12,548 bases of DNA from Frankiales bacterium (GTDB lineage: Bacteria > Actinomycetota > Actinomycetes > Mycobacteriales > SCTD01). Below the pieces are notes generated by a model. The model was not told the DNA's origin. It worked only from the letters and a program-made list of their open reading frames with translations, and ran no database searches. This document shows, in pieces, positions 1 through 6,638 of the stretch (the stretch's first letter is position 1; each line of letters opens with the position of its first letter). The DNA lies in assembly GCA_025465145.1 (NCBI GenBank), contig JAODNS010000276.1:1-12548 (forward strand), written 5' to 3'. Position numbers and translations under genes: made by a program.

Positions 1-818
1 TCGCCGCCGGTGGCGGTGCTGAACGGCACGACGACCTGCGCGGTCCAGCTGCCGGCCTGTGCGCCGCCGGTGAGCAGGTCCACGAACAGGTCGAACTCCC
101 GCGCCGCCTGCGTCCGCTCGTCCTCCGGCGCGGCGTCGCCGAGGCTGGCGTCGAGGGCGGCACGGATCATCGCGATCTGCCCGGCGGGTCCGCGGGCGGT
201 GACGACCGCCTGCCCGTCGACGTCCGGGCTGAACCGGACGTGCCGCTCACGGGCCGCCAGCTGGTCGCGTGCGGCCGCGGCGGCCCGGTCGACCTGCACG
301 ACCAGCCGCGCAACGAGCCGGGCGAGCTCACCGGGTGCCTGGCCGGCGTACCGGGCGAGCATCACCAACACGACCGCCTGCCGCTGCTCCAGGTCGAGCG
401 CGACCTTGTCCAGCTCCCGCAGCACCGCCAGCACATGCCGCTCGGTCAGCACACCCGCCTCGACCGCCTCCAGCAGACCGGGCAGCTCCGCCACCGCCAG
501 CGCCTGCCCGAGGAGATTGCTGCCCGTGGTCGACGTTGCCCCCACCGCGAGGCCGACCTCGTCCCCGGCGAACTCACGAGCCTCAGCACCGGCCCGGTTG
601 TAGGCGACGACGATTGCCCGGACCTACCCGGCGAACGCCTGGTCCTTCAGCTGCTGCCACCGGCCGATCTCGTCCAGCTCATCGGTCGGCGTCGCGGTGA
701 ACAGCAGCGCCTGCGTCCGGCCCAGCGCCCGGTCCACGAAAGCCGCCAGCCGCTCCGGCGACAACGCCGCCGGCACCGGCCGCGACGACCACACCACGGG
801 AGCGGAAGTGCTGGACAT
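1..818 (-). pseudogene. DUF222/HNH-type protein, interrupted by an in-frame amber codon; runs off the left edge
   Basis: An ATG at 818-816 opens 64 codons and meets TAG at 626-624. The same reading frame then continues without another stop to base 1. The continuation reads as a typical DUF222 (13E12-repeat) domain, with stretches such as ALAVAELPGLLEAVEAG, TERHVLAVLRELD and FDLFVDLLTGGA. This family usually ends in an HNH nuclease motif, which would lie outside the window. Because both sides of the stop are in one frame, a single base change, most simply CAG (Gln) to TAG, explains the break. DUF222/HNH genes are multi-copy in many Actinomycetota, and broken copies are common. Alternatives are a sequencing error or re-initiation at an internal GTG, for example near base 545, giving a shorter protein. 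The function of the family is uncertain. The frame and stop are seen directly; the family is assigned from memory of its sequence. Confidence 0.8.
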
Positions 819-824
819 GACCCG

Positions 825-830
825 AACCTA
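825..830 (-). promoter_or_regulatory. Putative leaderless -10 box for the DUF222 gene, with an adjacent dyad
   Basis: On the minus strand TAGGTT lies exactly six bases before the ATG at 818, so transcription would begin at or next to the start codon. No convincing Shine-Dalgarno sequence sits at the usual distance. A short dyad, CTGT-G-ACAG at 839-847, falls just upstream between the expected -35 and -10 positions, where a repressor could bind. The -35 hexamer is not clear. The two small membrane genes at 6453-6626 and 6262-6435 show the same box and spacing. Confidence 0.45.
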
Positions 831-846
831 CGGCCCACCTGTGACA

Positions 847-942
847 GAAACCGTTGCGCAGCAGGGGGTTCGGAGCGAGACGGGCAACTGGCGGCCGCGC
901 CGCGTGTGCCCGGCAAAAGCATTGCGGCAGCAGGCGATTTGG
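847..942. repeat. Imperfect direct repeat in the DUF222-hut spacer
   Basis: TTGCGCAGCAGG at 854-865 recurs as TTGCGGCAGCAGG at 922-934. Each copy is preceded by an A-run and followed by a similar GnnTTnGG stretch. The copies are about 68 bases apart. No gene is supported here: reading frames across it look like shadow frames. The repeat could be chance or a remnant of a small dispersed element. Confidence 0.3.
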
Positions 943-1032
943 CGCAGATCCGGGATCCGTCGGCTCGGGTCGGCGTGCGTACAGCGGCGGTGCCGTCAAC
1001 AGGCGACGCGGTCGCCGGTCGGAACGGAGGGA

Positions 1033-1085
1033 CGCCACCGGACGCGCGGGCAGCTAGGAGCACGCGGTGGCGCCACCTCAGTGGC
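1033..1085 (-). terminator. Dyad-rich stretch just downstream of hutG, possible terminator
   Basis: Three overlapping inverted repeats lie within 60 bases after the hutG stop. CGCCACCG (1033-1040) pairs with CGGTGGCG (1065-1072). GGTGGCGCCACC (1066-1077) is a perfect palindrome. GCCAC-CTCA-GTGGC (1072-1085) is a tight hairpin. No T-run follows, as is common for terminators in high-GC actinobacteria. The position at the end of a long operon supports a terminator or RNA-end stabiliser. The structures are mutually exclusive, so which one forms is unknown. Confidence 0.4.
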
Positions 1086-1090
1086 ATCAC

Positions 1091-1981
1091 CTACCGCACC
1101 GCGAGCCCCGCCGCCACCGACAGCAGGCACATGGCTGCGAGGTCGACCGTGATCCCCGCCGGATCCGCCGTCGCGTCCACCTCCACCACGTCCACTGCCC
1201 GTACCGCCGGGTGCCGACCGGCCTCCACCGCCGCGTCCAGCAGCTCGGCCGGCAGCAGTCCGCCCGGCCGCGCGCCGGGACAGCCCGGCACGAACACGCG
1301 ATCCACGACGTCGACGTCGAGGTCGACGTACACGGCGTCGCAACTGCCGGCCAGGTCGTCGAGCGCGGCACGGACGACGGCCCCGACGCCCTCGGCCCGA
1401 GCCGTCGCCGCAGACACAACTCGTACCCCCTGCTCGTCGCACCAGCGCCTGTACGCGCGCGAGTTGGTCAGGTCGCCGATCCCGACCTGGACCACGTTGT
1501 GTCCGAGCAGCCCGTCCTCCACCAGCCCGCGCACCGGTGTCCCGTTCGTCGGGCCGGCGTGGAACCCGCGCACGTCGTGGTGCGCGTCGAGGGTGAGCAG
1601 CCCGACCCGCGACAGGTCGCCGAGCGCACGTACGGCGGGCCGCGTGACGGCGTTGTCCCCGCCGAGCAGGACCAGCAGCTCGAGCCGGGGCAGGGCGGCC
1701 AGCAGATCCGTTGTGCGCGCGAGGGCCTGAAGGCCCTCCAGCAGCGCAACCGGCAGGTCGCCGTGGTCGGTGACGGTCACGTCCTCGAGGTCGACGTCCA
1801 GCCCTGCGTGGAAAGTGGCGAACCGGCCCAGCGCCGCCCGTACCGCGGCCGGCGTCTCGTGCGCGCCTGACGGCGAGATGGAGGTGCGCGACAGCGGTAC
1901 GCCGACGACACCCAGCCGCCCGTCGGCAACGGATGCCGCGAGCCAGTCCGAGGCTCGCGGCCACTGCGGGTCCTCGGTCAC
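1091..1981 (-). CDS. hutG: Formimidoylglutamase (formiminoglutamase), arginase superfamily
   Basis: Last enzyme of histidine breakdown: hydrolyses N-formimidoyl-glutamate to glutamate and formamide using a two-metal (Mn) centre in the cytoplasm. The product has 296 residues. Arginase-family metal motifs appear in order: GGDN (107-110), DAHHD (132-136) and DLDVDVVD (220-227). The first usually ends in His (GGDH) in arginases; as I recall it, Bacillus subtilis HutG also has GGDN, so the Asn looks typical of this branch. GVPLSRTSISPSGA (27-40), GPTNGTPVR (143-151) and PGCPGARPGG also match that enzyme. The start is GTG, whose last two bases lie in the hutI stop (GTGA, four-base overlap), with a strong GGGGAGG ribosome site seven bases upstream. 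The gene is last in the hutHUIG order. Agmatinase or guanidinobutyrase activity is less likely, given the motifs and the neighbours. Confidence 0.93.
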   Translation of the reverse strand: MTEDPQWPRASDWLAASVADGRLGVVGVPLSRTSISPSGAHETPAAVRAALGRFATFHAGLDVDLEDVTVTDHGDLPVALLEGLQALARTTDLLAALPRLELLVLLGGDNAVTRPAVRALGDLSRVGLLTLDAHHDVRGFHAGPTNGTPVRGLVEDGLLGHNVVQVGIGDLTNSRAYRRWCDEQGVRVVSAATARAEGVGAVVRAALDDLAGSCDAVYVDLDVDVVDRVFVPGCPGARPGGLLPAELLDAAVEAGRHPAVRAVDVVEVDATADPAGITVDLAAMCLLSVAAGLAVR

Positions 1982-3117
1982 CGGACCACCTCCCCGCCGC
2001 GGACGACGTGCCGGACGAGGTCGACCCCCGGCCGGTAGGCGAGCCAGGTCGGCGAGGGCGCGTCGAGCACGACCAGGTCCGCGCGGGCACCGACGCGCAG
2101 GTGCCCGATCTCCTTTCTGCGCAGGGCGGAAGCGCCGCCGGCGGTGGCAGCGCGTACCGCCTCCAGCGGAGCCATCCCGAGCTCCCGGCAGGCCAGCGCG
2201 ATGACGAACGGCATCGACGTCGTGAACGACGTGCCCGGGTTGCAGTCCGTCGCCAGCGCGACCTCGACGCCGCCGTCGAGCAGCCGCCGGGCAGGCGCGT
2301 AGGCGGACCGGGTGCTGAACTCCGCCGCGGGCACCAGCACGGCCACGACCGCCGCATCCCGCAGCGCGGAGATGTCCTCCTCCGTGAGGTGCGTGCAGTG
2401 GTCGGCGGACGCAGCACCGAGCGAGGCGGCCAGCTGCGCACCACCGCCCGCGCCGAGCTGGTTGGCGTGCACGTGCACGTCGAGTCCGCGCGCAGCACCG
2501 GCGGACAGCACCTGCCGGCACTGCTCCACGTCGAAGGCGCCCTCCTCGCAGAACGCGTCGATCCCCGTGGCCACAGGCAGAACGGCCTCCAGCATCGGCC
2601 CGCACACGAGGTCGACGTACGCCGCGGCGGTCATTCCGGAAGGCACCACGTGCGCGCCGAGGAACGTCCGGTGCGCCGTCACCGCGGACGCCGCCTCCAG
2701 GCACCGCAGCTCGTCGTCGACGGTGAGCCCGTAGCCGGACTTCACCTCCAGCGTCGTGGTCCCGGACCTGAGCGCCTCGTCCGCCAGCCGGACCGCGCGG
2801 GAAGTCAGGGCAGCCGTCGACAAGGACCTCGTCGCCGCAACGGTCGTACGGATACCGCCTGCTGCATAGGGCTTCCCGACCAGTCGCGCCTCGAACTCAT
2901 CCGTCCGGTCGCCGCCGAACACGAGGTGGGTGTGCGCATCGACGAACCCCGGCAGGACGCAGCCGCCGTCGACGTCCAGCACCCGATCGGCTGCCGCCGG
3001 AGCGCCGACGTGCACCACCAGCCCGTCCTCGACGACCAGCGAGACGTCGGACCGCACCGGCTGCTCGTCGTCCCACGAGACGAGGGTCCCGATGCCGCGG
3101 ACCAGCAGCGAGCTCAC
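1978..3117 (-). CDS. hutI: Imidazolonepropionase
   Basis: Third step of histidine breakdown: opens the ring of 4-imidazolone-5-propionate to give N-formimidoyl-glutamate. It is a metal-dependent amidohydrolase of 379 residues, close to the usual family length. Visible motifs are the metal pair in GFVDAHTHLVF (H62, H64), the substrate-loop signature KSGYGLT (126-132), HVHANQLG (215-222, third His ligand H217), DHCTHL (239-244) and the metal Asp in ATDCNPGT (D291). The C-terminal GHLRVGARADLVVLD strand is typical of amidohydrolases. The start is GTG at 3117, sharing bases with the hutU stop (GTGA). No Shine-Dalgarno is obvious, so translation is probably coupled to hutU. The four-base overlap with hutG at the other end repeats the same arrangement. 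Confidence 0.95.
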   Translation of the reverse strand: MSSLLVRGIGTLVSWDDEQPVRSDVSLVVEDGLVVHVGAPAAADRVLDVDGGCVLPGFVDAHTHLVFGGDRTDEFEARLVGKPYAAGGIRTTVAATRSLSTAALTSRAVRLADEALRSGTTTLEVKSGYGLTVDDELRCLEAASAVTAHRTFLGAHVVPSGMTAAAYVDLVCGPMLEAVLPVATGIDAFCEEGAFDVEQCRQVLSAGAARGLDVHVHANQLGAGGGAQLAASLGAASADHCTHLTEEDISALRDAAVVAVLVPAAEFSTRSAYAPARRLLDGGVEVALATDCNPGTSFTTSMPFVIALACRELGMAPLEAVRAATAGGASALRRKEIGHLRVGARADLVVLDAPSPTWLAYRPGVDLVRHVVRGGEVVR

Positions 3118-4724
3118 AGCATGGGCATGTCGACGCCGCGCTCGCGGGCGACCCGCTGGGCGATCTCGTACCCGGCGTCGGCGTGCCGGACGACGCCCGT
3201 GCCGGGGTCGTTCGTCAGCACCCGCGACACCCGTCGTGCGCCGTCGGCCGTCCCGTCCGCGAGGACCTGCGCGCCCGAGTGGATCGACTTGCCCATGCCG
3301 ACGCCACCCCCGTGGTGCACCGCGACCCACGCGGCTCCGGACGCGACGTTGAGCAGCGCGTTGAGGATCGGCCAGTCGGCAATGGCGTCCGAGCCGTCCT
3401 GCATCGCCTCGGTCTCCCGGTACGGCGACGCGACCGAGCCGCTGTCGAGGTGGTCGCGCCCGATGACGACGGGCGCCTTGATCCGACCGGACGCGACCAG
3501 GTCGTTGAGCACTTCCCCCGCGGCCGCCCGCTCGCCGTACCCGAGCCAGCAGATGCGCGCCGGCAGCCCTTGGAAGGCGACCCGCTCCCGCGCCATGGGT
3601 ATCCAGCGCTGCACGTACGGGTTGTCCGGGAACGCCGCCAGCAGCGCCTCGTCCGCGACCGCGATGTCCGCCGGATCGCCTGACAGGGCGACGAACCGGA
3701 ACGGGCCGATGCCCTCGCAGAACAGCGGCCGGATGTACGCCGGCACGAAGCCCGGGTACTCGAACGCCTCCGCCAGCCCGGCCTCCCGCGCCTCCCCGCG
3801 CAGGTTGTTGCCGTAGTCGAACACCTCCGCACCCGCGCGGGCGAAACCGACCATCGCGCGGCAGTGGTCGACCATCGACGCCCGCGCCAGCTCCACGTAC
3901 TCGGACGGCTTGGTCCGCCGCAGCTCGTCGGCCTCGTCCAGCGACAGCCCGGCCGGCACGTACCCGTTGAGCGGGTCGTGCGCGCTCGTCTGGTCGGTGA
4001 CGACGTCGAACTGCTCTCCGCGGGCGAGCAGCTCGGGCAGGGCCGACGCCGCGTTGGCCACCACCCCGACCGACAGCGCCCGGCCCTCGGCGGCCGCTGC
4101 CCGCACCAGCCGCAACCCCTCGTCGAGCGAGTCCGCGACGACGTCGAGGTACCTCGTCCGGATCCGCTTCTGCACCCGCGCCGGGTCGACGTCGAGGCAC
4201 AGCGCGACGCCGCCGTTCAGCGTCACCGCGAGCGGCTGCGCACCGCCCATGCCGCCGAGGCCGGACGTCAGCACGATCCGGCCGCGCAGCGTCCCGTCGT
4301 ACCGCTGCTCGGCCAGCGCCGCGAACGTCTGGAAGGTGCCCTGCACGATCCCCTGCGTGCCGATGTAGATCCACGACCCGGCCGTCATCTGGCCGTACAT
4401 CGTCAGGCCGAGCGCCTCGAGCTCCCAGAAGTCCTTCCAGGTTGCCCAGCCGGGGACGAGCAGCGAGTTGGCAATGAGCACCCGCGGCGCGTGCTCGAAG
4501 GTGCGGAAGACGGCGACGGGCTTGCCGCTCTGCACCATCAGCGTCTCGTCGTTCTTGAGCCGCATCAGGGTCTGCTCGATCGCCGCGAGGGAGGCGTGGT
4601 CGCGCGCCGCCTTGCCGTTGCCGCCGTAGACGACCAGGTCCTCAGGCCGCTCGGCGACGTCCGGGTGCAGGTTGTTGCGCAGGCAGCGCAGCGCCGCCTC
4701 CTGGGCCCATCCGATGCACTCCAC
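3114..4724 (-). CDS. hutU: Urocanate hydratase (urocanase)
   Basis: Second step of histidine breakdown: adds water to urocanate to form 4-imidazolone-5-propionate, with tightly bound NAD as electrophile. The product has 536 residues. It contains the NAD-binding glycine stretch GLGGMGGAQP (155-164), YGQMTAGSWIYIGTQGI (110-126), DQTSAHDPLNGY (244-255), and the active-site cysteine in YIRPLFCEGIGPFR (C336, matching Cys410 of the Pseudomonas putida enzyme). The GTG at 4724 gives an N-terminus beginning VECIGWAQEAALR, about 15 residues shorter than many homologues (usually about 550). A GGAG site overlapping the end of hutH sits five bases before it, and I see no better upstream start in this frame. 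The hutH stop is two bases upstream. The shortened end lies before the conserved core, so activity is expected. Confidence 0.95.
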   Translation of the reverse strand: MECIGWAQEAALRCLRNNLHPDVAERPEDLVVYGGNGKAARDHASLAAIEQTLMRLKNDETLMVQSGKPVAVFRTFEHAPRVLIANSLLVPGWATWKDFWELEALGLTMYGQMTAGSWIYIGTQGIVQGTFQTFAALAEQRYDGTLRGRIVLTSGLGGMGGAQPLAVTLNGGVALCLDVDPARVQKRIRTRYLDVVADSLDEGLRLVRAAAAEGRALSVGVVANAASALPELLARGEQFDVVTDQTSAHDPLNGYVPAGLSLDEADELRRTKPSEYVELARASMVDHCRAMVGFARAGAEVFDYGNNLRGEAREAGLAEAFEYPGFVPAYIRPLFCEGIGPFRFVALSGDPADIAVADEALLAAFPDNPYVQRWIPMARERVAFQGLPARICWLGYGERAAAGEVLNDLVASGRIKAPVVIGRDHLDSGSVASPYRETEAMQDGSDAIADWPILNALLNVASGAAWVAVHHGGGVGMGKSIHSGAQVLADGTADGARRVSRVLTNDPGTGVVRHADAGYEIAQRVARERGVDMPML

Positions 4725-4726
4725 GG

Positions 4727-6262
4727 CTACTCCAGCGGTCCAGTGACGGCTTCCACGGCGGCGAGCACGGCGCCCGACCGCACGAGCTCCACGGTGGCCT
4801 CGATCTCGACCGAGAGGTATCGGTCGGGCCCTGGTCCGGGTACGGCCGAGCGCAGCGCGGCGACCGCCGCCGCGGTGGCCTGGGCAGGCTGCAGCGGCGC
4901 CCGCAGGTCGAGCGCGCGCGCGGCCGTCAGCAGCTCGACGGCCAGCACCCGCGTCAGGCCGTCGACCGCGCGCAGCAGCTTGCGGCCCGCTCCCCAGCCC
5001 ATCGAGACGTGGTCCTCCTGCATCGCCGAGCTGGGGATCGAGTCGACGCTCGCCGGCACCGCAAGCCGCTTGAGCTCGCTCACCAGCCCGGCCTGCGTGT
5101 ACTGCGCGATCATCAGGCCGGAGTCGACGCCGGGGTCGTGCGCGAGGAAGGCCGGCAGGCCGTGCGACCGGTTCGGGTCGAGCATCCGGTCCGTGCGGCG
5201 CTCGCTGATCGACGCGAGGTCCGCGATCGGGATGGCGAGGAAGTCCAGGACGTAGGCCACGGGCGCGCCGTGGAAGTTGCCGTTGGACTCGATCCGCCCG
5301 TCCGGCAGCAGCACCGGGTTGTCGATGGCCGCAGCGGCCTCGCGGGCGGCGACGAGGCGGGCGTGGGCGAGGGTGTCGCGCGCGCCGCCGGCGACCTGCG
5401 GCGCGCAGCGGACGGAGTACGCGTCCTGGACGCGGGTGTCCTCTGGTCCGCGGTGCGACGCGACCAGCGGCGAGCCGTCGAGCAGCCGCCGCATGTTGGC
5501 CGCCGCCGTCGCCTGCCCCGGGTGCGGCCGCAGCGCCATCAGGTCGGCCGCGAGGACCCGGTCGGTGCCCAGCAGCGCCTCGAGGCTCATCGCCGCGGTG
5601 ACGTCCGCCGTGCGCAGCAGCAGGTGCAGGTCGGCGCACGCGAGCATCAGCATCGCGAGCATCCCGTCGGTGCCGTTGATGAGGGCGAGCCCCTCCTTCT
5701 CGGCGAGCACCACCGGGTCGAGTCCCGCCTCGGCGAGGGCGACGGCGGCCGGCAGCACGCGCTCCCCCACCCGTACCTCGCCCTCTCCCATGACGGCCAG
5801 CGCAGCATGGGCCAGCGGCGCCAGATCGCCTGAGCAGCCGAGGGATCCGTGCTCGCGGACGACCGGCGTGATCCCGGCGTTGAGCAGCCCGGCATACGCC
5901 CGCGCGGTCTCCGGCCGGACGCCGGTGCGGCCGGTGGCGAGGGTCTGCAGGCGCAGCAGCACCATGCCGCGGACCACCGCCGCCTCGACCACGCTGCCGC
6001 TGCTGGCCGCGTGCGAGCGGACGAGGCTGCGCTGCAGCTGCGTGCGCAGGTCGGTGGGGATGTGCCGGGTCGCCAGCGCACCGAAGCCGGTGGAGATCCC
6101 GTAGACGGGCCGGTCCTGCGCGGCCAGGTCGTCGACGGCCCTGCGCGCGGCGCCGAGCCGCGAGAGCGACTCCGTTGAGAGCACGACGGCCGCACCGCCG
6201 CGTGCCACCGAGACGACCTCGTCCTCGGTGAGCGGCCGGTCGGCCCGCAGGACGACCGGCAC
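4727..6262 (-). CDS. hutH: Histidine ammonia-lyase (histidase)
   Basis: First step of histidine breakdown: removes ammonia from L-histidine to give trans-urocanate, using the self-made MIO electrophile. The MIO tripeptide is Cys-Ser-Gly (143-145, in GSLGCSGDLAPLAH) rather than the common Ala-Ser-Gly. I recall the same variant in Streptomyces HutH. Other family motifs are YGISTGFG (54-61, catalytic Tyr54), NGTDGMLAMLM, ESNGNFHGAPVAY, RTDRMLDPNRSHGLP and SSAMQEDHVSMGW. The frame is open to a GTG at 6301, but I chose the GTG at 6262. It gives 511 residues, close to Streptomyces enzymes, avoids an Arg-rich extension, and overlaps the preceding stop by one base (TAGTG). A weak GGCGGG site lies five bases upstream. 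The gene heads hutHUIG, and hutU starts two bases after its stop. Confidence 0.95.
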   Translation of the reverse strand: MPVVLRADRPLTEDEVVSVARGGAAVVLSTESLSRLGAARRAVDDLAAQDRPVYGISTGFGALATRHIPTDLRTQLQRSLVRSHAASSGSVVEAAVVRGMVLLRLQTLATGRTGVRPETARAYAGLLNAGITPVVREHGSLGCSGDLAPLAHAALAVMGEGEVRVGERVLPAAVALAEAGLDPVVLAEKEGLALINGTDGMLAMLMLACADLHLLLRTADVTAAMSLEALLGTDRVLAADLMALRPHPGQATAAANMRRLLDGSPLVASHRGPEDTRVQDAYSVRCAPQVAGGARDTLAHARLVAAREAAAAIDNPVLLPDGRIESNGNFHGAPVAYVLDFLAIPIADLASISERRTDRMLDPNRSHGLPAFLAHDPGVDSGLMIAQYTQAGLVSELKRLAVPASVDSIPSSAMQEDHVSMGWGAGRKLLRAVDGLTRVLAVELLTAARALDLRAPLQPAQATAAAVAALRSAVPGPGPDRYLSVEIEATVELVRSGAVLAAVEAVTGPLE

Positions 6263-6435
6263 TACGACCCGCCGCGCGGCCGGGCCGCGGCGAACACGCA
6301 CGCGACGGCGAGCGCCCCGGAGCCAACGGCCAGAACGAGGGTGCGCTGGTACAGGCAGAACAGGATCCCGAGGAAGAAGAGGACCGCCAGGTAGAAGAAC
6401 AGGTTGCGCGGCCGCTTGCCCGTGGGGCTCGTCAT
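6262..6435 (-). CDS. Small membrane protein (57 residues), directly upstream of hutH
   Basis: ATG at 6435 to TAG at 6264-6262. The product has a short basic N-terminus (KRPR at 7-10) followed by two hydrophobic stretches, about 12-28 (rich in Leu and Phe) and 32-51, separated by a QRT turn, then a basic tail. This predicts two membrane helices with both ends in the cytoplasm by the positive-inside rule. I do not recognise a family. The stop codon shares its last base with the hutH start (TAGTG), so hutH translation is probably coupled to it. The start is set by a TACGGT box six bases upstream and the absence of a Shine-Dalgarno. A role with histidine use, such as aiding a transporter, is only a guess from position; it may simply carry the promoter for hut. 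Confidence 0.68.
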   Translation of the reverse strand: MTSPTGKRPRNLFFYLAVLFFLGILFCLYQRTLVLAVGSGALAVACVFAAARPRGGS

Positions 6436-6441
6436 GCCGCG

Positions 6442-6447
6442 ACCGTA
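6442..6447 (-). promoter_or_regulatory. Putative leaderless -10 box nearest to hutH
   Basis: Minus-strand TACGGT, six bases before the ATG at 6435, fits TANNNT. No Shine-Dalgarno is visible. The 18 bases from box to start match the equivalent stretch at 6624-6641 at 15 positions. A transcript starting here would carry the small membrane gene and hutHUIG, making this a candidate promoter for histidine utilisation. A CCCTAGGG palindrome (6451-6458) lies just upstream and includes the previous stop codon. No clear -35 is seen. Confidence 0.42.
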
Positions 6448-6452
6448 GCGCC

Positions 6453-6626
6453 CTAGGGCCGCTGCTCCGGGTCGTCGACCTGCTCGGTCTCCTCCTGCTC
6501 CCGGAGCCGGCGGACGTTGCGCCGCTCCTGCACCACGAACGCCCCGACGACCAGCAGCGGGATCAGCACCGTCGCCGCCTCCGGCACCCCACCGGCGTGG
6601 GCGAGGACTCCCGCGGCCAGGGCCAT
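6453..6626 (-). CDS. Small single-helix membrane protein (57 residues) with charged tail
   Basis: ATG at 6626 to TAG at 6455-6453. It begins MALAAGVLAHAGGVPEAAT, continues into a hydrophobic stretch (about 16-33, TVLIPLLVVGAFVV), and ends in a highly charged tail (QERRNVRRLREQEETEQVDD). This predicts one membrane helix with the C-terminus in the cytoplasm and a possible short helical tail. I do not recognise a named family. Codon third positions are nearly all G or C, as in the neighbours, which supports real coding. It lies 9 bases after the surface-protein stop and 17 bases before the next small membrane gene, all on one strand. The start is supported by TAGCGT six bases upstream, with no Shine-Dalgarno. 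It could be missed by annotation with a length cut-off. Confidence 0.65.
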   Translation of the reverse strand: MALAAGVLAHAGGVPEAATVLIPLLVVGAFVVQERRNVRRLREQEETEQVDDPEQRP

Positions 6627-6632
6627 GCCGCA

Positions 6633-6638
6633 ACGCTA
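6633..6638 (-). promoter_or_regulatory. Putative leaderless -10 box overlapping the upstream stop codon
   Basis: Minus-strand TAGCGT, six bases before the ATG at 6626. Its first three bases are the TAG stop of the surface-protein gene at 6636-7550. It sits in the palindrome CGCTAGCG (6634-6641). Same box type and spacing as at 6442-6447 and 825-830. The -35 region is not convincing. Confidence 0.42.

Noticed and set aside
697..1152. Small genes in the spacer 819-1090 on either strand
   Set aside because: The frames here overlap the DUF222 start or the hutG end and have no supporting start signals or recognisable sequence.
1290..1350. Run of GTCGAC-like units in hutG as a repeat or operator
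   Set aside because: It is explained by the codons for the acidic metal-binding stretch DLDVDVVD.
1636..1662. GGDN instead of GGDH in HutG as a sign of a dead enzyme
   Set aside because: All other metal residues are present, and Bacillus subtilis HutG, as I recall it, has the same Asn, so it is normal for formimidoylglutamases.
240..4368. Long plus-strand open frames (for example 240-1730, 1067-1870 and 1933-3816)
   Set aside because: They lie opposite well-recognised hut and DUF222 genes, are rich in Arg/Pro/His/Gly as expected of shadow frames in GC-rich DNA, and show no family motifs.
4727..6301. Upstream GTG start at 6301 for hutH
   Set aside because: It adds an Arg-rich extension inside the preceding gene. 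The GTG at 6262 gives the family length and a one-base junction with the upstream stop.
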